From the NCBI GenBank assembly GCA_018343915.1, contig JABRWF010000006.1:1178001-1242000 (forward strand): 64,000 nucleotides of DNA. Reading direction: 5' to 3'. The first letter of the stretch is position 1, and each line of letters opens with the position of its first letter. The position numbers and the translations under genes were made by a program. This stretch comes from Agroathelia rolfsii. Taxonomy: Eukaryota; Basidiomycota; Agaricomycetes; Amylocorticiales; Amylocorticiaceae. The notes beneath the pieces were generated by a model. That model made no database searches, was not told where the DNA came from, and worked only from the letters and a program-made list of their open reading frames with translations. Positions 22,708 through 34,948 of the stretch are shown here, piece after piece.

Positions 22708-25512
22708 ATGTCAACTCAAGCGGCTACTCCAACGGCCACTACGCCCGAGAAGGGCAAAAGGGTGGGCAATGGCGCATCATGGAAGGAAGGCGAAGAGCAG
22801 TATGTTTATTTACATCAAATACTAGTCTGCCACGAGTCAAGTCCTTAACGTCATTCATCCAGCGTTCTGCCCAAGAACCGAATGGGAATCGTTATGTTCG
22901 GTTTGACATGTTGTGTCTTTTTGTCTGCTATCGATCAGGTGAGCCTGATGACGGCTAATTTATTTCAATATTAATGTTTCTTGACATTTGACTGCTATAG
23001 ACCATTGTTGCCACTGCACTTCCGACAATTACAGCCGATCTTGGAGGTAGGATTGCTGACTGCATTAGATCTGTGTTGATTTACTCAAATATTCTCAGGT
23101 GGTGGCAGTTACAGCTGGGTTGGTAGCGCATACCTTCTCACGGCTGCCGGCCTTGCGCCTCTTTATGGAAAATTGTCCGATATCACTGGTATGTTTTTTT
23201 TACACTCTTTGATCACATCTTTGTCTCCATCTAACCACCCATCAAAATATAGGCCGGAAGCCTATATTATACGGATGCATATTAATTTTCTTGGTATGTT
23301 CATCTCATTTTCCTTTAGCTCATGGGTATGCTCATTGTCTAACCCATGGGTCCTTCCTAACAGGTTGGCTCAGCTCTTTGTGGTGCAGCGCAGAACATGA
23401 ACTGGCTGATTGCATGCCGTGCTGTTCAAGGAGTAGGCGGTGGCGGAATCATCCAATTGGTGCAGATCACCTTGTCCGACATCGTGTCTTTGGAGGAGTG
23501 AGCATGATCTTGACCCTGACGAACTTAGTTTTGATGGTGCGCTAACCTTGTCACTTTTCTATCACAGACGTGGCAAATACGGTTCAGTGATTGGTGCTAC
23601 TTGGGGTGAGTTATTCAATAGGTTGACAAGTGATCTTAATGCTGATGCGCCTTCCCCAGGAATCGCTAGGTAAATCATTCTTGATCAAGAAAAAGGAACG
23701 TAATTTCTAACCTGTTGTCCCTAGTGTTGTTGGCCCTCTTCTTGGTGGTGTAAGTCGCATGCACCTGTCGATGAGGCCATTATTCTTACTTCAAATTTAG
23801 GTCTTCACAGATAAAGTCTCATGGAGATGGTGTTTCTGGATCAACTTGTGAGTGAATAATTCATGAGTGTTTGGTCTGACTACTTCAGCTCATCGTCGAT
23901 TATCTAGGCCTACCGGAGGAGTCGCGGCAGCTCTTCTGTTCTTTTTCCTCAACCTTAACCCGCATCAGGGGAAGTCTTTACGCGAACATGCCTCTACGTT
24001 CGATTTCGTCGGTCTCATCATCATCGTGGTTGGTGTCGTTTTGCTCTTGGTTGGATTTAATAGTTCCGAAACTTCTTGTGAGTAACGTTACCGTCCCTTT
24101 CTGCCAAGTACTTTTACTCATGAATCCTTCCTCCCTTACAGGGTCATCGGCAGAGACCATCGCCCTGCTCGTTGTTGGCCTTGTCCTCATTGTGATCTTT
24201 TGCGTCTGGGAGTTTTACACCACAAGAGCACCTATTGTTCCGCCACGTCTATTCAAGGTACGCCTAAATGAGGTAACATACTGTGTCCAATTCTGACATT
24301 GTCTTCTTTGCACAGACACGAACAACGACTTCAATCCTCGTCGTGACCCTTCTACATGCCATCGCCTTCTTCGCAGGCGCGTACTACCTCCCGCTGTACT
24401 ACCAAGTCCTGGGCTCCTCTGCCATCGGCGCCGGCGTAAAGATGTTACCCTACTCGCTCGGCTCCTCCTTCTCGTCCGCTGTATCTGGTGTGATTGTGTC
24501 CAAGCAGGGCAAGTACAGGGTCATGATCTGGTCTGCTCTTGCCATATTCACGCTGGGGTATGGATTGATGACCCAGCTGAGCGATACATCGTCGCTGTAT
24601 GTAGCAATTCCTTTCTTAATATGTAAGATTATGATATTAACCTAGCTCTCCTCTTGATTATAGTGCCGTCAAAGTGATCTACCCGCTCATTGCAGCCCTC
24701 GGCCTGGGTGTGATGTTCCAGGTGCCGTTGATTGCACTCCAGGCTTGCATGCCACTCAAGGACATGGCTACAAGTACCGCTACTTATGGTTTTATCCGGT
24801 TCGTACCAGCTATCGCGTTCTTTTTTTTTGGAAAAAGATTGCTTATTTATGCCATTCTAGAACTTTGGGTGGTACCGTCGGCATTTCCGTCGGTGAAGTC
24901 ATCTACTCAAGTGTACGTCTTCATTTCGCTCTTGCGCCTTACATCACCCGACCTGATTACCGTTTTTTTTCTTCTTTTTCTTTTTGCCCCTTGCACAGAC
25001 CCTTCGTCACCGCCTGCACAAGATCCCTGGTCTGGAGAACTACGACACCTCGACTGCCTCGCTCAACGAGGGTGTGCGGACGCTGCATGACATCCCTGAT
25101 CCGACAACGCGCACGGAGCTCATCCACGCATTCGCGATTTCCATCAGCGACATCTGGCTGGTGATGACGCCAGTCGTCGGTGTTGCTTTCCTGTTTTGTA
25201 AGTGACCTATCACTTGATGGAGTTAGCTTTCTCAAGTTGTTGACATTCTTTTCTTTCTTTCTTTCTTTAGCACTCCTGATCAAGTCTTACAGTCTCAAGC
25301 GCACCATTGTCCGTGCTGGCGACGCCAAGGCGGCCCCTGCGTCGGAAGCCGCTGCCAACGCTCCTGACGCTGACGCGGAGCCTGTGCCCGAGAACACTGG
25401 CGGAGATCTTGATATCGAAAAGCAGGCCGACGAGATAACCGTTGGCAGAAACTCGAGGAGTGCAGAGGACGAAAAGGCTGGCGGCAAGTCGGTAGAAGGC
25501 TCCAGGGCGTGA
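22708..25512 (+). CDS. MFS multidrug exporter, DHA2-type (14 TM)
   Basis: This is a plasma-membrane drug:H+ antiporter of the 14-helix DHA2 class, which also includes mycotoxin efflux pumps. The protein starts MSTQAATPTATTPEKGKRVG. Helix 1 contains FLSAIDQTIVATALPTITAD, the DHA2 motif. Motif A is GKLSDITGRKPILYG (about 23168-23275) and motif C GIASVVGPLLGGVFTD (about 23660-23815). Further membrane segments include LLHAIAFFAGAYYLPLYYQV and VIYPLIAALGLGVMFQVPLI. The C-terminal tail is hydrophilic and rich in Ala, Asp and Glu, ending KSVEGSRA. About ten short introns break the gene, and the one between about 24800 and 24850 carries a T-run. All exons followed join in frame. Substrate cannot be told from sequence. 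Confidence 0.93.
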
Positions 25513-26692
25513 TGAATCAAATAAAAACGTACGATTGGGCGACATGGAAACTTGTTTTCTTGTTTTTCTTCTTCTTCTGTTCTAACAACGATAGATCATG
25601 ATTATGATCACGCGGCTACTAGGATGGTCCTATTATTTATATTTTGCTTTGAGTTATTCAGGTTAAACTAGGTTTTTTCTTTCTTTCTATTCTTTCCAGC
25701 CATGTAGCTGTCTTACCTCCCTCCTATCCACTCTTACGCCACGATTTGCCATCACCTCGCTCTTATTTTCAAGATCATTTTCACAAGGTTTATTGTTATC
25801 ATTTGTTACATTCTACACACACGAGACGCTATCTTACATATCACTACTGCGATAGAAATCATTACACGTTGCAAGCTCTGGTCATAACAATGTCCTGTAA
25901 ACGAGGAGTCTGTGCAATGTGAACATCATATGCATAGTCCCATTGGGACCATACGATAAATGTAGATAGCCGATGCTGGAGTACTATGCGAGACGGGTTG
26001 GCCCTTATGCAAAATCCCCAACACGTGTCAAATGAATGGTGAGGCTGTGATCAAGGTCGATCAAGAATACAATGGTTGGAGTAGATGGAATCCAGATAAC
26101 ATGGACATGCTCATTTCTTCCCGATGAAGCTGGTAGGCGTGCAGTTTTTGTGATAGGCTTACGTGGACCTACAACTGTACAGTCGTTGTGCTAAGTATAT
26201 ATTCTGAAACATGATGATGTTAGTATGGCGCATCATTCTGATTAATCCACAAGAGAGCTGGAGGGGGTGTAAACAGCAAGCTCGGTGATAAGCACGTTAG
26301 GATGGCGAGAGAGAGCCAACGGGTGAACGAGAGCAATGATAGGAGTAAGCCACCATCAGGGAGGGAAGCAGTTGGCAACAGCTGCGCCGTTTGTGATTTG
26401 GACTATGGCTGGCTATCTGGGCAAGCACGCTGCACGCTACAAGAAGCAAGGTAACTGACGGTGTAGCACACAGGAATGTCACATATAGGAAGAGGGCATA
26501 ATAAGTAAAGGAACAAGTGGTGCTAGTGAAATGAGTGAGTACTGGTAGTACTAGTACAGTAGTAGTACAAGACAGCATAATAATAATATGGACGGTATAT
26601 AGAAGGAAGTGAGAGAGAGCAGCCACGAGACAGAGTCGAATTGGTTCCATTGCTCGTTCGCCATCTTCCTCCTCCCCACGTCGTCCTCCCCG
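25513..26692. other. Intergenic between MFS exporter and GID4
   Basis: The left end is the MFS 3' UTR, with CT-rich stretches to about 25780. The rest holds only motif-free ORFs, mostly on the minus strand opposite the GID4 leader. Confidence 0.45.
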
Positions 26693-28259
26693 ATGCCTGC
26701 AGGTCATATCCAGCCCCCTGTCCCTGCCACTGACTACGTCCAGTCTGAGCAGTCTCATGCTCAGGTAAAGACTTGTCGCTCCTGCTCTGCAACCCTCTCA
26801 GCCGATCCCCACGCGGCCCACATCAGCCTCTGCTCCTCATGTCGTCTTCGCTCGACCCCGCTGCCCATGGCCCGTCTGCCCTCTCATGGCGACCATTTCC
26901 GTGACTGGCCAATCCTTGACCCCGTTTGTGAATCCCCAGAAGAGTCCAAGCCGGAGCCTCGTTCCGAGTCCACAACCATCCCCACAGCTCTTGCTGCTCC
27001 TACCTCTGCGGCGTCCTTGTCTGACGAGCGCCTAAAATCATCTAGCTGTCAGTATCCTATCACAGCCCAGGACCAATCTTCTTCCGCAAGGCCCTCCTCG
27101 TCCTCGGTCAGCAAACAGAAGGCGCTGGCCGTGGTCATACCCAACAATAACTCACCAGCTCCCCCATCCCGCGATCAAGAAACCCCGGCGACTACGATTG
27201 CGTCCGAGACACGGCGCGCCGAGACGTCCAATTCTCATCTATCATTGCATTCCTCTTCATCTATATCCTCACCTTCACTACTTCCCAGTCCCTTGACCGA
27301 CATCACCCGTCTACGTCGCCGTCCCCAGGGGCATCACTGCCTCTATCCCGGTGCCTCGTTCCAAGGAACTCAGAAGAGCGCATCAAACTGTTACGATGTC
27401 TCTGTAAAGATCCTGGTGAGCCGACCTTGCCCATGTAACAACAAGATAAGACACATCTGTTCTAATATGTTTGTCATAGGACATCGACTTCAGCACCTCA
27501 TATTTGTGTGGCTATCTTCGCATATGTGGGCTTACAAACGACTACCCTGAGTTGACGACGTTTTTTGATGGCGAGATCATCGGCCGTCGTTATGGCTTCA
27601 AGACAGACAAGTGGGGCGTCGACGAGACCTCCGACCTCACGCATTGGGGTTGCTTTAACGCCTTCCGGCGCGTGCGCGATAGCCTGCAAAGGCCTAACTT
27701 GACACTGCCCGACAGCGATCACTGCGATGCCGTCTTCATGCGCTGGAAGGAGCGCTTCCTCGTTCCGAATCACCGCGTGCATGACATCAACGGCGCCAGC
27801 TTCGCAGGCAAGTTTATCACTTTTAACTATCGCTACTTTTTTGTGCATTTCGTCTTGTGACTCCCAACAATTGACGTCGCCTAATAGGCTTCTACTACAT
27901 CTGCATTGACTTTAACCCGCATCATATGGGCGAAGAGCTCTCGAGCTCTGCAGATGGCCTCGCTGCTTCAATCAGCGGCGACACAGCCGAAGTGGTCAAG
28001 CCTCGTGGCCGTCGCACTTCTAATGCGTCCCGTACTCGGCGGACGTCGACGGCGACTATGCCTCGCGCTCCATCGCTCACCCCTCCACCCATGACCATGC
28101 ATGGGTATTACCATTGTCAAAATTCCGAGCCGTAAGTGGCAGGGCCTTCCAATCTGTGACAGATGCTGACTGTTTTTCCATCAAATAATCTCTAGATATC
28201 AACAACTAACTTTGCACCATATCCCTGAACGCGCCAGCGCGAGTTTTGAATTCCGCTAG
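26693..28259 (+). CDS. GID4: GID4/VID24, substrate receptor of GID/CTLH ubiquitin ligase
   Basis: GID4 binds N-terminal Pro (Pro/N-degron) substrates such as gluconeogenic enzymes and presents them to the GID/CTLH E3 ligase. Exons 26693-27415, 27480-27807, 27888-28131 and 28196-28259 join in frame to about 450 residues. The beta-barrel shows HHCLYPGASFQGTQKSASN, SYLCGYLRICGLTNDYPELT, TFFDGEIIGRRYGF, CDAVFMRWKERFLVPNHRVH, DINGASFAGFYYICIDF, YYHCQNSEPYQQLTLHHIPE. The first 200 residues are unusual: CRSC and CSSC about 22 residues apart suggest a small zinc-binding module, followed by a long Ser/Pro-rich linker. A further Ser/Thr/Arg-rich insert (27925-28100) splits the barrel's last strands. 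Intron 2 has a GC donor (gcaagt at 27808). The N-terminal ATG is the first in the open frame. Confidence 0.9.
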
Positions 28260-29077
28260 CTTTTTTCCTCCCTTTTTCTATCATATTTCCCTTCGAAATC
28301 ATGAGTCGTGTCAATAAGCCACGTATTCACTCTTTTCGACTATGTACCATATTTCACACACAGCCCCTCCTTTGTCTTCGAGATGAGACTTCTTACGCCA
28401 CCCCATCTCTTCTGACACCCCCATCACCTCGCTCATCTTCTCAGTCATGTTTTGCCCCCAAGCCCCGTTCGTTTTTTTTCTTCATAAAGAACACTGTAAA
28501 AATAGTTACTTTTCTCATCTCTTCCCGCTTTATAACCGACCCCACCTCACCGCTCCTTCTTTCCCGTGAAATTGGAATTGATGTTTGCGATCTTGTGATC
28601 TCCCTATTTCATGGGGCCTTTTTTTCAAAGACCTCCCTTCCTCCTTTGTTATGCCTGTCGACGATTTTCAATGACGAATGACGATAATTGATCCTACTAA
28701 CACCCTCCCCAACTTGACACTCAGATTCGAGTGAACAAGATCTATTTTGGGCTGCTGGATCGGCGTTCGACTCTGGTGAATTCTTGTCAGCCATTATATA
28801 GTGCGATCATCACGAACGTTACGAACCGACATGATACCCCTTTGTGCTTTTGTACACACATATATATATATATATGGAGAATGTGGTATCATATGTGCCC
28901 CACCTGCTTGCCGCCGCCGCTGCCGACGGGAACCGAATCTTTTGGCAAAGGTGCTGCTATAACTATAAACTACATATTTTCGTCATCTACCGATGGCTTG
29001 TGGTGACTGGTGCTCGTGATCGCTCGGCTTTTGTTGTCTTGTCAATGTCAGTGTATGCGCCACTCTTCGTGTGGGAC
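28260..29077. other. GID4 3' flank
   Basis: T- and C-rich sequence right after the GID4 stop is probably 3' UTR. A (TA)n tract lies at about 28860-28875. A 126-codon ORF at 28301-28681 is Ser/Phe-rich and lies in this T/C-rich stretch, so it is not treated as a gene. Confidence 0.4.
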
Positions 29078-29709
29078 TACAGTTCCGGATAAGTAAAGGC
29101 AACAATTCAAATTTCTCAGCTAAAAATCCATTTTTAACAAAGTCAACTTGGGACTGAGCTCCCTAAAAGGTGGAATACGCTCAAAAATGCACTTCCGAAG
29201 TTTTTCCGCTCAGTTTTTAATCGCCACCAAAATTTGGCCAAAAATTTTCACAACATATATAGTAGTTTTTGTAGAAGGTTTTATCTCAGGCGGTACATCA
29301 GATGCACAGATGGTCTAAAAACAGCGCTTAAACTCAATGTAACCAATGATATTACTTATTAAAGCAGTCATATGTTACCTTTAATCACGCACAATTTTTG
29401 CACAGCCACTTTGCGGGCTAGTTTGGCTCATCACGTGCTACAATACTAGTTTTATATAAATGTTTAATTTTTACTTTTCAGCACCATGCTGTTCACAATG
29501 ACGAGAAAAGGCTAAAAACAATTTTTCCTAAAAAAAATTATCTATTTTTTTTTTGACCGCCACCAGATTTTTTGTCAGATTTAGATGGTGTAATTGATAC
29601 CACTGTAATCAGCAATTGAAAAGGAGTCGATTGCGCCCGTTTTTAATAATCAGCCTTCCTTTTTCGGGACATAAGCCGGGATTGTTGCCTTTGCTTGTCC
29701 GGAACTGTA
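29078..29709. mobile_element. Non-autonomous DNA transposon (MITE-like)
   Basis: The left end reads TACAGTTCCGGATAAGTAAA and the right end, reverse-complemented, TACAGTTCCGGACAAGCAAA. The inverted match continues through GGCAACAAT, giving about 29 bp with two mismatches. The copies are about 630 bp apart and the interior is AT-rich without any coding frame. The outermost TA on each side could be a Tc1/mariner-type TA target duplication. Alternatively GGAC flanks both ends (29074-29077 and 29710-29713). Size, terminal repeats and lack of a transposase fit a MITE. Confidence 0.72.
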
Positions 29710-30321
29710 GGACCTCTTTGAGCTATTTCTAGTTATGGGGAAGGGGGAGGGGGATGTATCACTCAAGCTATATATCGAACCCAACTTCACTGATGATTTG
29801 CAAGCCCTTCATTTCTACATAACTCTGGTTCTGAAAAAAAAGGCAATACAAAGGACAATCCTGGTGGTGAAACTGTACACAGCAGTCAATCAGACTTCTC
29901 CAAGTTCTATAGTACATTGCGCAGCTAGTACGATGCCGACTATCTCTGCCTCCTATCAGTACCATCTTTGTAACTCAAAAAGAGAGAAAGCATACACATA
30001 CTAGGGTTCTGCTGTTGGTGATCTTGGCTACTTTGGGGCTGCTCCTTATGAGAAGGGCGCTCGAAGTGCTGATAACCCCGACGTCCCCTAGGATATCACC
30101 CACAGTTTTGTGGCTATCGTCGCCAATGGTCTTATATCATTGTCTATTGAGATACTGTTGCGATCCGATGGGTTTACGCATGTGTATAATGGCCATACTT
30201 TGGGCAAGCGCATGCATACTCTTCCATTCCTCCAGGGAGTCCGATCAGCTATCATAATCTTCACGAGTTCTGAAATAGATTCAAGGCTGAGACACTTAAA
30301 TCTAAAGAGGATATCGCTGAA
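29710..30321. other. Spacer before the monooxygenase array
   Basis: An open stretch at about 30000-30300 reads as protein-like in one frame but matches nothing I can name and is interrupted by a stop near 30090. No gene is called. Confidence 0.35.
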
Positions 30322-31685
30322 ATGTCGGCGGCACTAGAAGGACACTCCACCACCTCCCCTAGTAGTCTCCGCGTAGCGTTCATTGGGAGAGGGTAGGTCT
30401 GGTAAGAAAAAAAAAACTTGTTTCCTGTAGATTTCTTCATATCAGAGGCTTGTTTAAGAGATTGGCTTGATAATCATCGCTTGAAGAGCTTCAGGGATCA
30501 CTGCGGCAGCCATTAGATTGAAAAACAAATTTGGACCTGGCTTCAAGGGCTTTACTGTGGGCCTCCCAGTGTTCTTGTGAGATGTGGGGATGGACCAGTT
30601 TGAAGCAATCGTTTATCCGTGAATATCGTGCTCACCCCGTGCCATCAAAATCTATGAAAGATCTTTTGCAACTTCCACGACAGGAGCAACCTGGAGAGTG
30701 GGACTTGTCCTCCTGGTCTTCACCATTTTCTTTGCGCATGATAGCTCATGAGTGGTTGGCTAGGATGACAGTCAATGCTGAAATATATACACAAGCTCAA
30801 GATTATCCCAAAAAAACTTGTCCCTATCTTTGACAGGGTGACCAAACTGGTCAGATTCTGTAGAACAACGACCATCCATTATCTACCGTCTGCATGCAAG
30901 CATATGGTTGTGGATTCCGAATATCTTGAATGCTTAAATTTGCTAAACTTCCATCTATGCGCAGATAAGATAGAAAGGATGTTAGTGAATAGTAATTGGC
31001 CAGTCAATGGATAGGACATCTTTGCCGACGTGATAGGGTTCGCGACTGGTTTCGATATTCTTGTGAGTGAGGATTATGTTCGTGTGTTAAATAGCACCAT
31101 TTCACTGGTAAAGGATGATTCAAACCTTTTTTTTCAAAGGAAGACAACATGGTAATCAGGGGTCACAATGGGCAGAAGCTTCAACGATACTGCCAGTGGG
31201 AGAAGGTGGACTGTGCAACATGCTTCCCAGTGGGTATTTAACCAATGATTCTTGGAATATGATGACGACCTTTCTCCAGTAGGGTTTCTCCAATTTTTTC
31301 ATGCTAACCGGTGAAATCCATTTTCAAAAAAAAAAAAAACGCCTAGTTGCTCACAGGTCTGAACGTGTTATTAGCACATACTTCGCTTGTCTACAGAGCG
31401 GAAGTACAGATGCACTACATCAACCAGGTCATGAAACCTATTATCAACGCCAAGGCAGGCTCATTTATAGTCCAAGATGCAACTATTGACAAGTACAACG
31501 CTTAGCTGCAGCGGCAGCTCAGAAAGACCGTCTAGAGTGGATGGCCGTCTTGTTATATTATCACCGCGGCAACAAGGACGTTTCTATGTTCCTCGGCACC
31601 ATGATATACTGCTAGTGGGTCTTGGGGCGGCCTTTTTGGGCCGACTACTCATTTGTAGGTGCTCTTGGTTCTGGGATTAGGGCTT
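30322..31685 (+). pseudogene. Decayed FAD monooxygenase, copy 1
   Basis: This is the remnant of a gene of the same family as the three downstream copies. The N-terminus MSAALEGHSTTSPSSLRVAF runs into IGRG (the FAD GxGxxG region with Ala changed to Arg). After an intron comes SGITAAAIRLKNKFGPGFKG. The next stretch alignable to the intact copies is KYIHKLKIIPKKLVPIFD at about 30780, so roughly half of the coding sequence, with the whole central NADPH-binding part, has been lost. The C-terminal third can be followed to 31685 but carries in-frame stops, including three TAG codons where the intact copies have Trp (near 31503, 31531 and 31613). It most resembles copy 3 (for example FHLCADKIER against [10 protein letters not shown]). 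It cannot encode a working enzyme. Confidence 0.85.
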
Positions 31686-32616
31686 GCCATTTTAAGACCA
31701 AGGCTTGGTCAATTTGGTTGCACCCGCCATCCGTTTTTTAGAGTCATCCAACTGGCTTGTGGCTATGAATAATAGTAAAATGGCTAGTTTTATCTTACCA
31801 AACATAGATATTTGCTTCGATATTGAATAGCGCAGACTGTAGATCTCAGAATAATTAATGACAGTTGCAGTAGGGCTCATAACTGGGGGATTGAAAATAT
31901 TGGATAAGAACAAGGGGTTACAAAATAATACCAAAGGAGTAATCCAGCTGATACTCCGATGATTGTCGACATCATTAGTCATGGCTTTTACCACATACGT
32001 AGCTAAGAAAGCAGGAAGAAGTTTGTTTAATAGGATAAGGAAGAACAGTGTGTGCCTTCCCCGCTAGACACCCGGACAACTCGAGATGTTGTGGAGCCGA
32101 GGAAGCTCCAGTGCAGAGGCGGGGCGGAAGTTGACTAATCCACTATTAGAGAGAGACCCAGCATTTGACCGCAAACTAACAATGGATCTGACTCGGAATC
32201 CAAATTGTTATCGAACTTGAGACGAAATAGCCACCTGTCTGGGTGTTCAGAGTTAAATATGATCAACATTCATCCAATAAGCCCTCGTGAAAGAGAATGA
32301 AGTGTAATGGCAAGGGGCAAGTCACGGCATTGAACATGCAAAAATGCAAATAGCCCTTCAAGATTGCCTCCGACCGTACATGTCTCCCAATCTGATACCG
32401 AAATTCGGAGTCGCTGTCATCAATGCACAGTCATCGATGTCATCACTCTAAAAAAGCAAATTGGCAAGTGATGGGAAATCACAAGGTTATCACATTTCGG
32501 CTACCCTAATGAGCGGGGTTCAGATGTACACATGTGTATTTGATATATAACGGACTGTGTGCTGCGGTTGTCCTGGGACAACACTCTGCTGGAACCTTGT
32601 ATCATCCTCTGTAATT
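31686..32616. other. Spacer between monooxygenase copies 1 and 2
   Basis: No gene was recognised. The minus-strand ORFs are short and motif-free. The last few hundred bases probably hold the copy 2 promoter. Confidence 0.4.
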
Positions 32617-34948
32617 ATGTCCTGGCAGCATTCACATCCCAATGCTCGCATTGTCATCATTGGTGCTGGGTAGTCATCCTTGTAGTGTTGCTGTGCTACC
32701 AGTAGCGACTGACCACGACTTGGGTATGGATAGTACGGCTGGAATTGCAACTGCTATAGCCCTCAGGAACCAATTGAATTTTGACAACTTTACAGTCAGT
32801 CCTCATTTATACAACAGTATCATTTCGCGCTAATTCATGACTTGTTAAACTAGATCTATGAAATATCTCCGACCATTGGAGGCACTTGGAGCGTAAGCTC
32901 ACAAGCCCGTGATCTTCTGCTCGGATACGTACTAAACTAGCTTGCCTCAGCAAAACACCTATCCTGGCTGTGTGAGTTGGTAGAAATAGAAAAATTCTCC
33001 ATTCTCGGTTCTAATGATGGAATCTTCAGAGTAGTGATGTTGCCATTCACTGGTACTCTCTATCAACGGAATTGAATCCCAACTGGACGTCGTATTATGC
33101 TGAACAGCCAGAGATTTTGGCATACTGGGAACGTATTTTTGCAACCCACAACCTGGGGAAATTCACGAAATTCAACACTGCCGTTAAATCTTTGGAATGG
33201 AATGAAACAGAGCAGCAATACCACATTACGCTACAGGACGCTGTTACCGGCGAACGTCACGAGACAACCGCTGAGGTCGTGATATCTGCAACTGGATTCT
33301 TCCACGAACCTTTGATCCCTTCAAATATTACCGGAACTGAATCATTCCAGGGCCCTAGTTGGCACTCTGCGCGGTGGAGGCACGATGTCGATCTTGCAGG
33401 TAAACGAGTGGGTGTAATTGGCAATGGTTGCTCAGGGTAAGCTTTCTGGCATTCCTCGTAAAGTTGATATACTAGCTTGGACCTTGTCATCTGATCATTT
33501 GAACACAGTGCCCAGCTGATACCTCAGATAGCCAAAGATCCCACCGTCGAGGTCATCAACTTTGCGCGAAGCCGACAGTGGTATGCTCCTAAGCCCCAGT
33601 TTGAGTACACGGATCGCGACAAGTGGATATTCTCCCATGTTCCATTTGCGGCACGCATATATCGCGATTATATCATGGCTAAAGTAGGCGTGAATACTGA
33701 TCAAACACTTGTAATTAATAATTAATGCTGATACAGGGTGACATGGGCTTTATCGCTTTCAGCAGCCCTGAGAGCTTTATGTCTCAACTTGCCCGCAAGG
33801 TATGATGTCAAGGCATTTCTTTTTGTGAACAAGTAGCTCAAAGAAGAAAAAAATGACTGCGCCAGCGTTTAACTAAATACTTGAGGGCAAAAGTCCCTGA
33901 ACATGCAGATAAAATGTTGCCGGATTTTGGTGGGTCTTGAGCTGCGTTTTACAATGACCGCACCGGCACTAAAGAAGCCTGATAGCTCCGGGTTGCAAGC
34001 GTCTTATCATCGACCCAGGGTATCTCGACTCACTCAAGCAACCGAACGTTCATCTGCAATGGGATAAGGTTGAAGCGGTCGTAGAAGAAGGCCTTCGTCT
34101 TTCGACTGGAGAAGTTGTGCCGCTTGATGTGATCATCTATGCCACCGGCTTCAAAATTTTGGTGAGCAAGCTCGTAGTCACGGATTCTAGAATAATTTCG
34201 CTTATGTATTATATCAGAAAAGCAAACAAGTGCAGGTAACCGGCCGCAATGGTCAAACGCTCGAGAAGTACTGGGATGAGCAAGGCGGACCCACCGCTTA
34301 CCTAGCCACTTGTTTCCCTGTGAGTTGCGGCTTATAAGCGCCTGCGACAAAAACAATTGATAATAGTTTTGTAGAATATCCCCAATTACTTCATGATAGC
34401 AGGTAACGCTTGATTGCCAGCGCTCAGAAACTAAAGAGGTCTCTTACGAAAGGTATTCAGGTCCGAATGTGGCAACTGGTCATGCTTCCGTCATCTTCTC
34501 GACCGAGGTCCAAGTCCAATATATCATGCAGATGATCAAACCTATTCTCCAAGCCAAGGCACGCTCATTCACTGTTAAGGCTCAACCAACTATCAAATAC
34601 AACGAGTGGCTCCAAGGAAAACTACAAAGCTCTGTCTGGAGCACTTGCATGTCTTGGTATCGCCAAGGCAAGTCCAACAAAAATGTGACCACTTTTCCAG
34701 GCCCACTCACCTATTACTGGTGGATGCTCCGCCGGCCAAGATGGGAAGACTTTACGGCTGAAGATGCTAGCAAATGGAAACGGGAACTGCTGAGAAGGAA
34801 GATACTCCGTAGCTTGCTGACCTTTGTGATCACTGTTACCGTCGTTGGCCTTGGATTGATGAGGCGGTCACCCAAATTCAAGAAGATAACTCTCGAGCAT
34901 CTGAAGAAGTTAGTGGTTTTAGGCTCGCGTGCTATCAAGATGCAATGA
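32617..34948 (+). CDS. FAD-dependent monooxygenase (FMO/BVMO-like), copy 2
   Basis: The enzyme probably uses FAD and NADPH to insert oxygen into an organic substrate; the substrate is unknown. The start [18 protein letters not shown] joins across an intron to [20 protein letters not shown], the N-terminal FAD-binding fold. Then come IGGTWS and QNTYPGC, typical of Baeyer-Villiger-type enzymes. The fingerprint [11 protein letters not shown] fits FxGxxxHxxxW, and GVIGNGCSG is the second Rossmann motif. [28 protein letters not shown] and the C-terminal [20 protein letters not shown] follow. A hydrophobic segment near the C-terminus (about 34800-34860) may anchor it to a membrane. About a dozen introns were followed and none of the exons contains a lesion. 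It is closest to copy 4. Confidence 0.87.

Noticed and set aside
28301..28681. 126-codon ORF after GID4
   Set aside because: It lies in T/C-rich 3' flanking sequence and its Ser/Phe/Leu content follows from base composition.
30000..30300. Open stretch that reads vaguely like a bacterial outer-membrane receptor fragment
   Set aside because: It is too short, interrupted by a stop, and biologically implausible here; taken as chance similarity.
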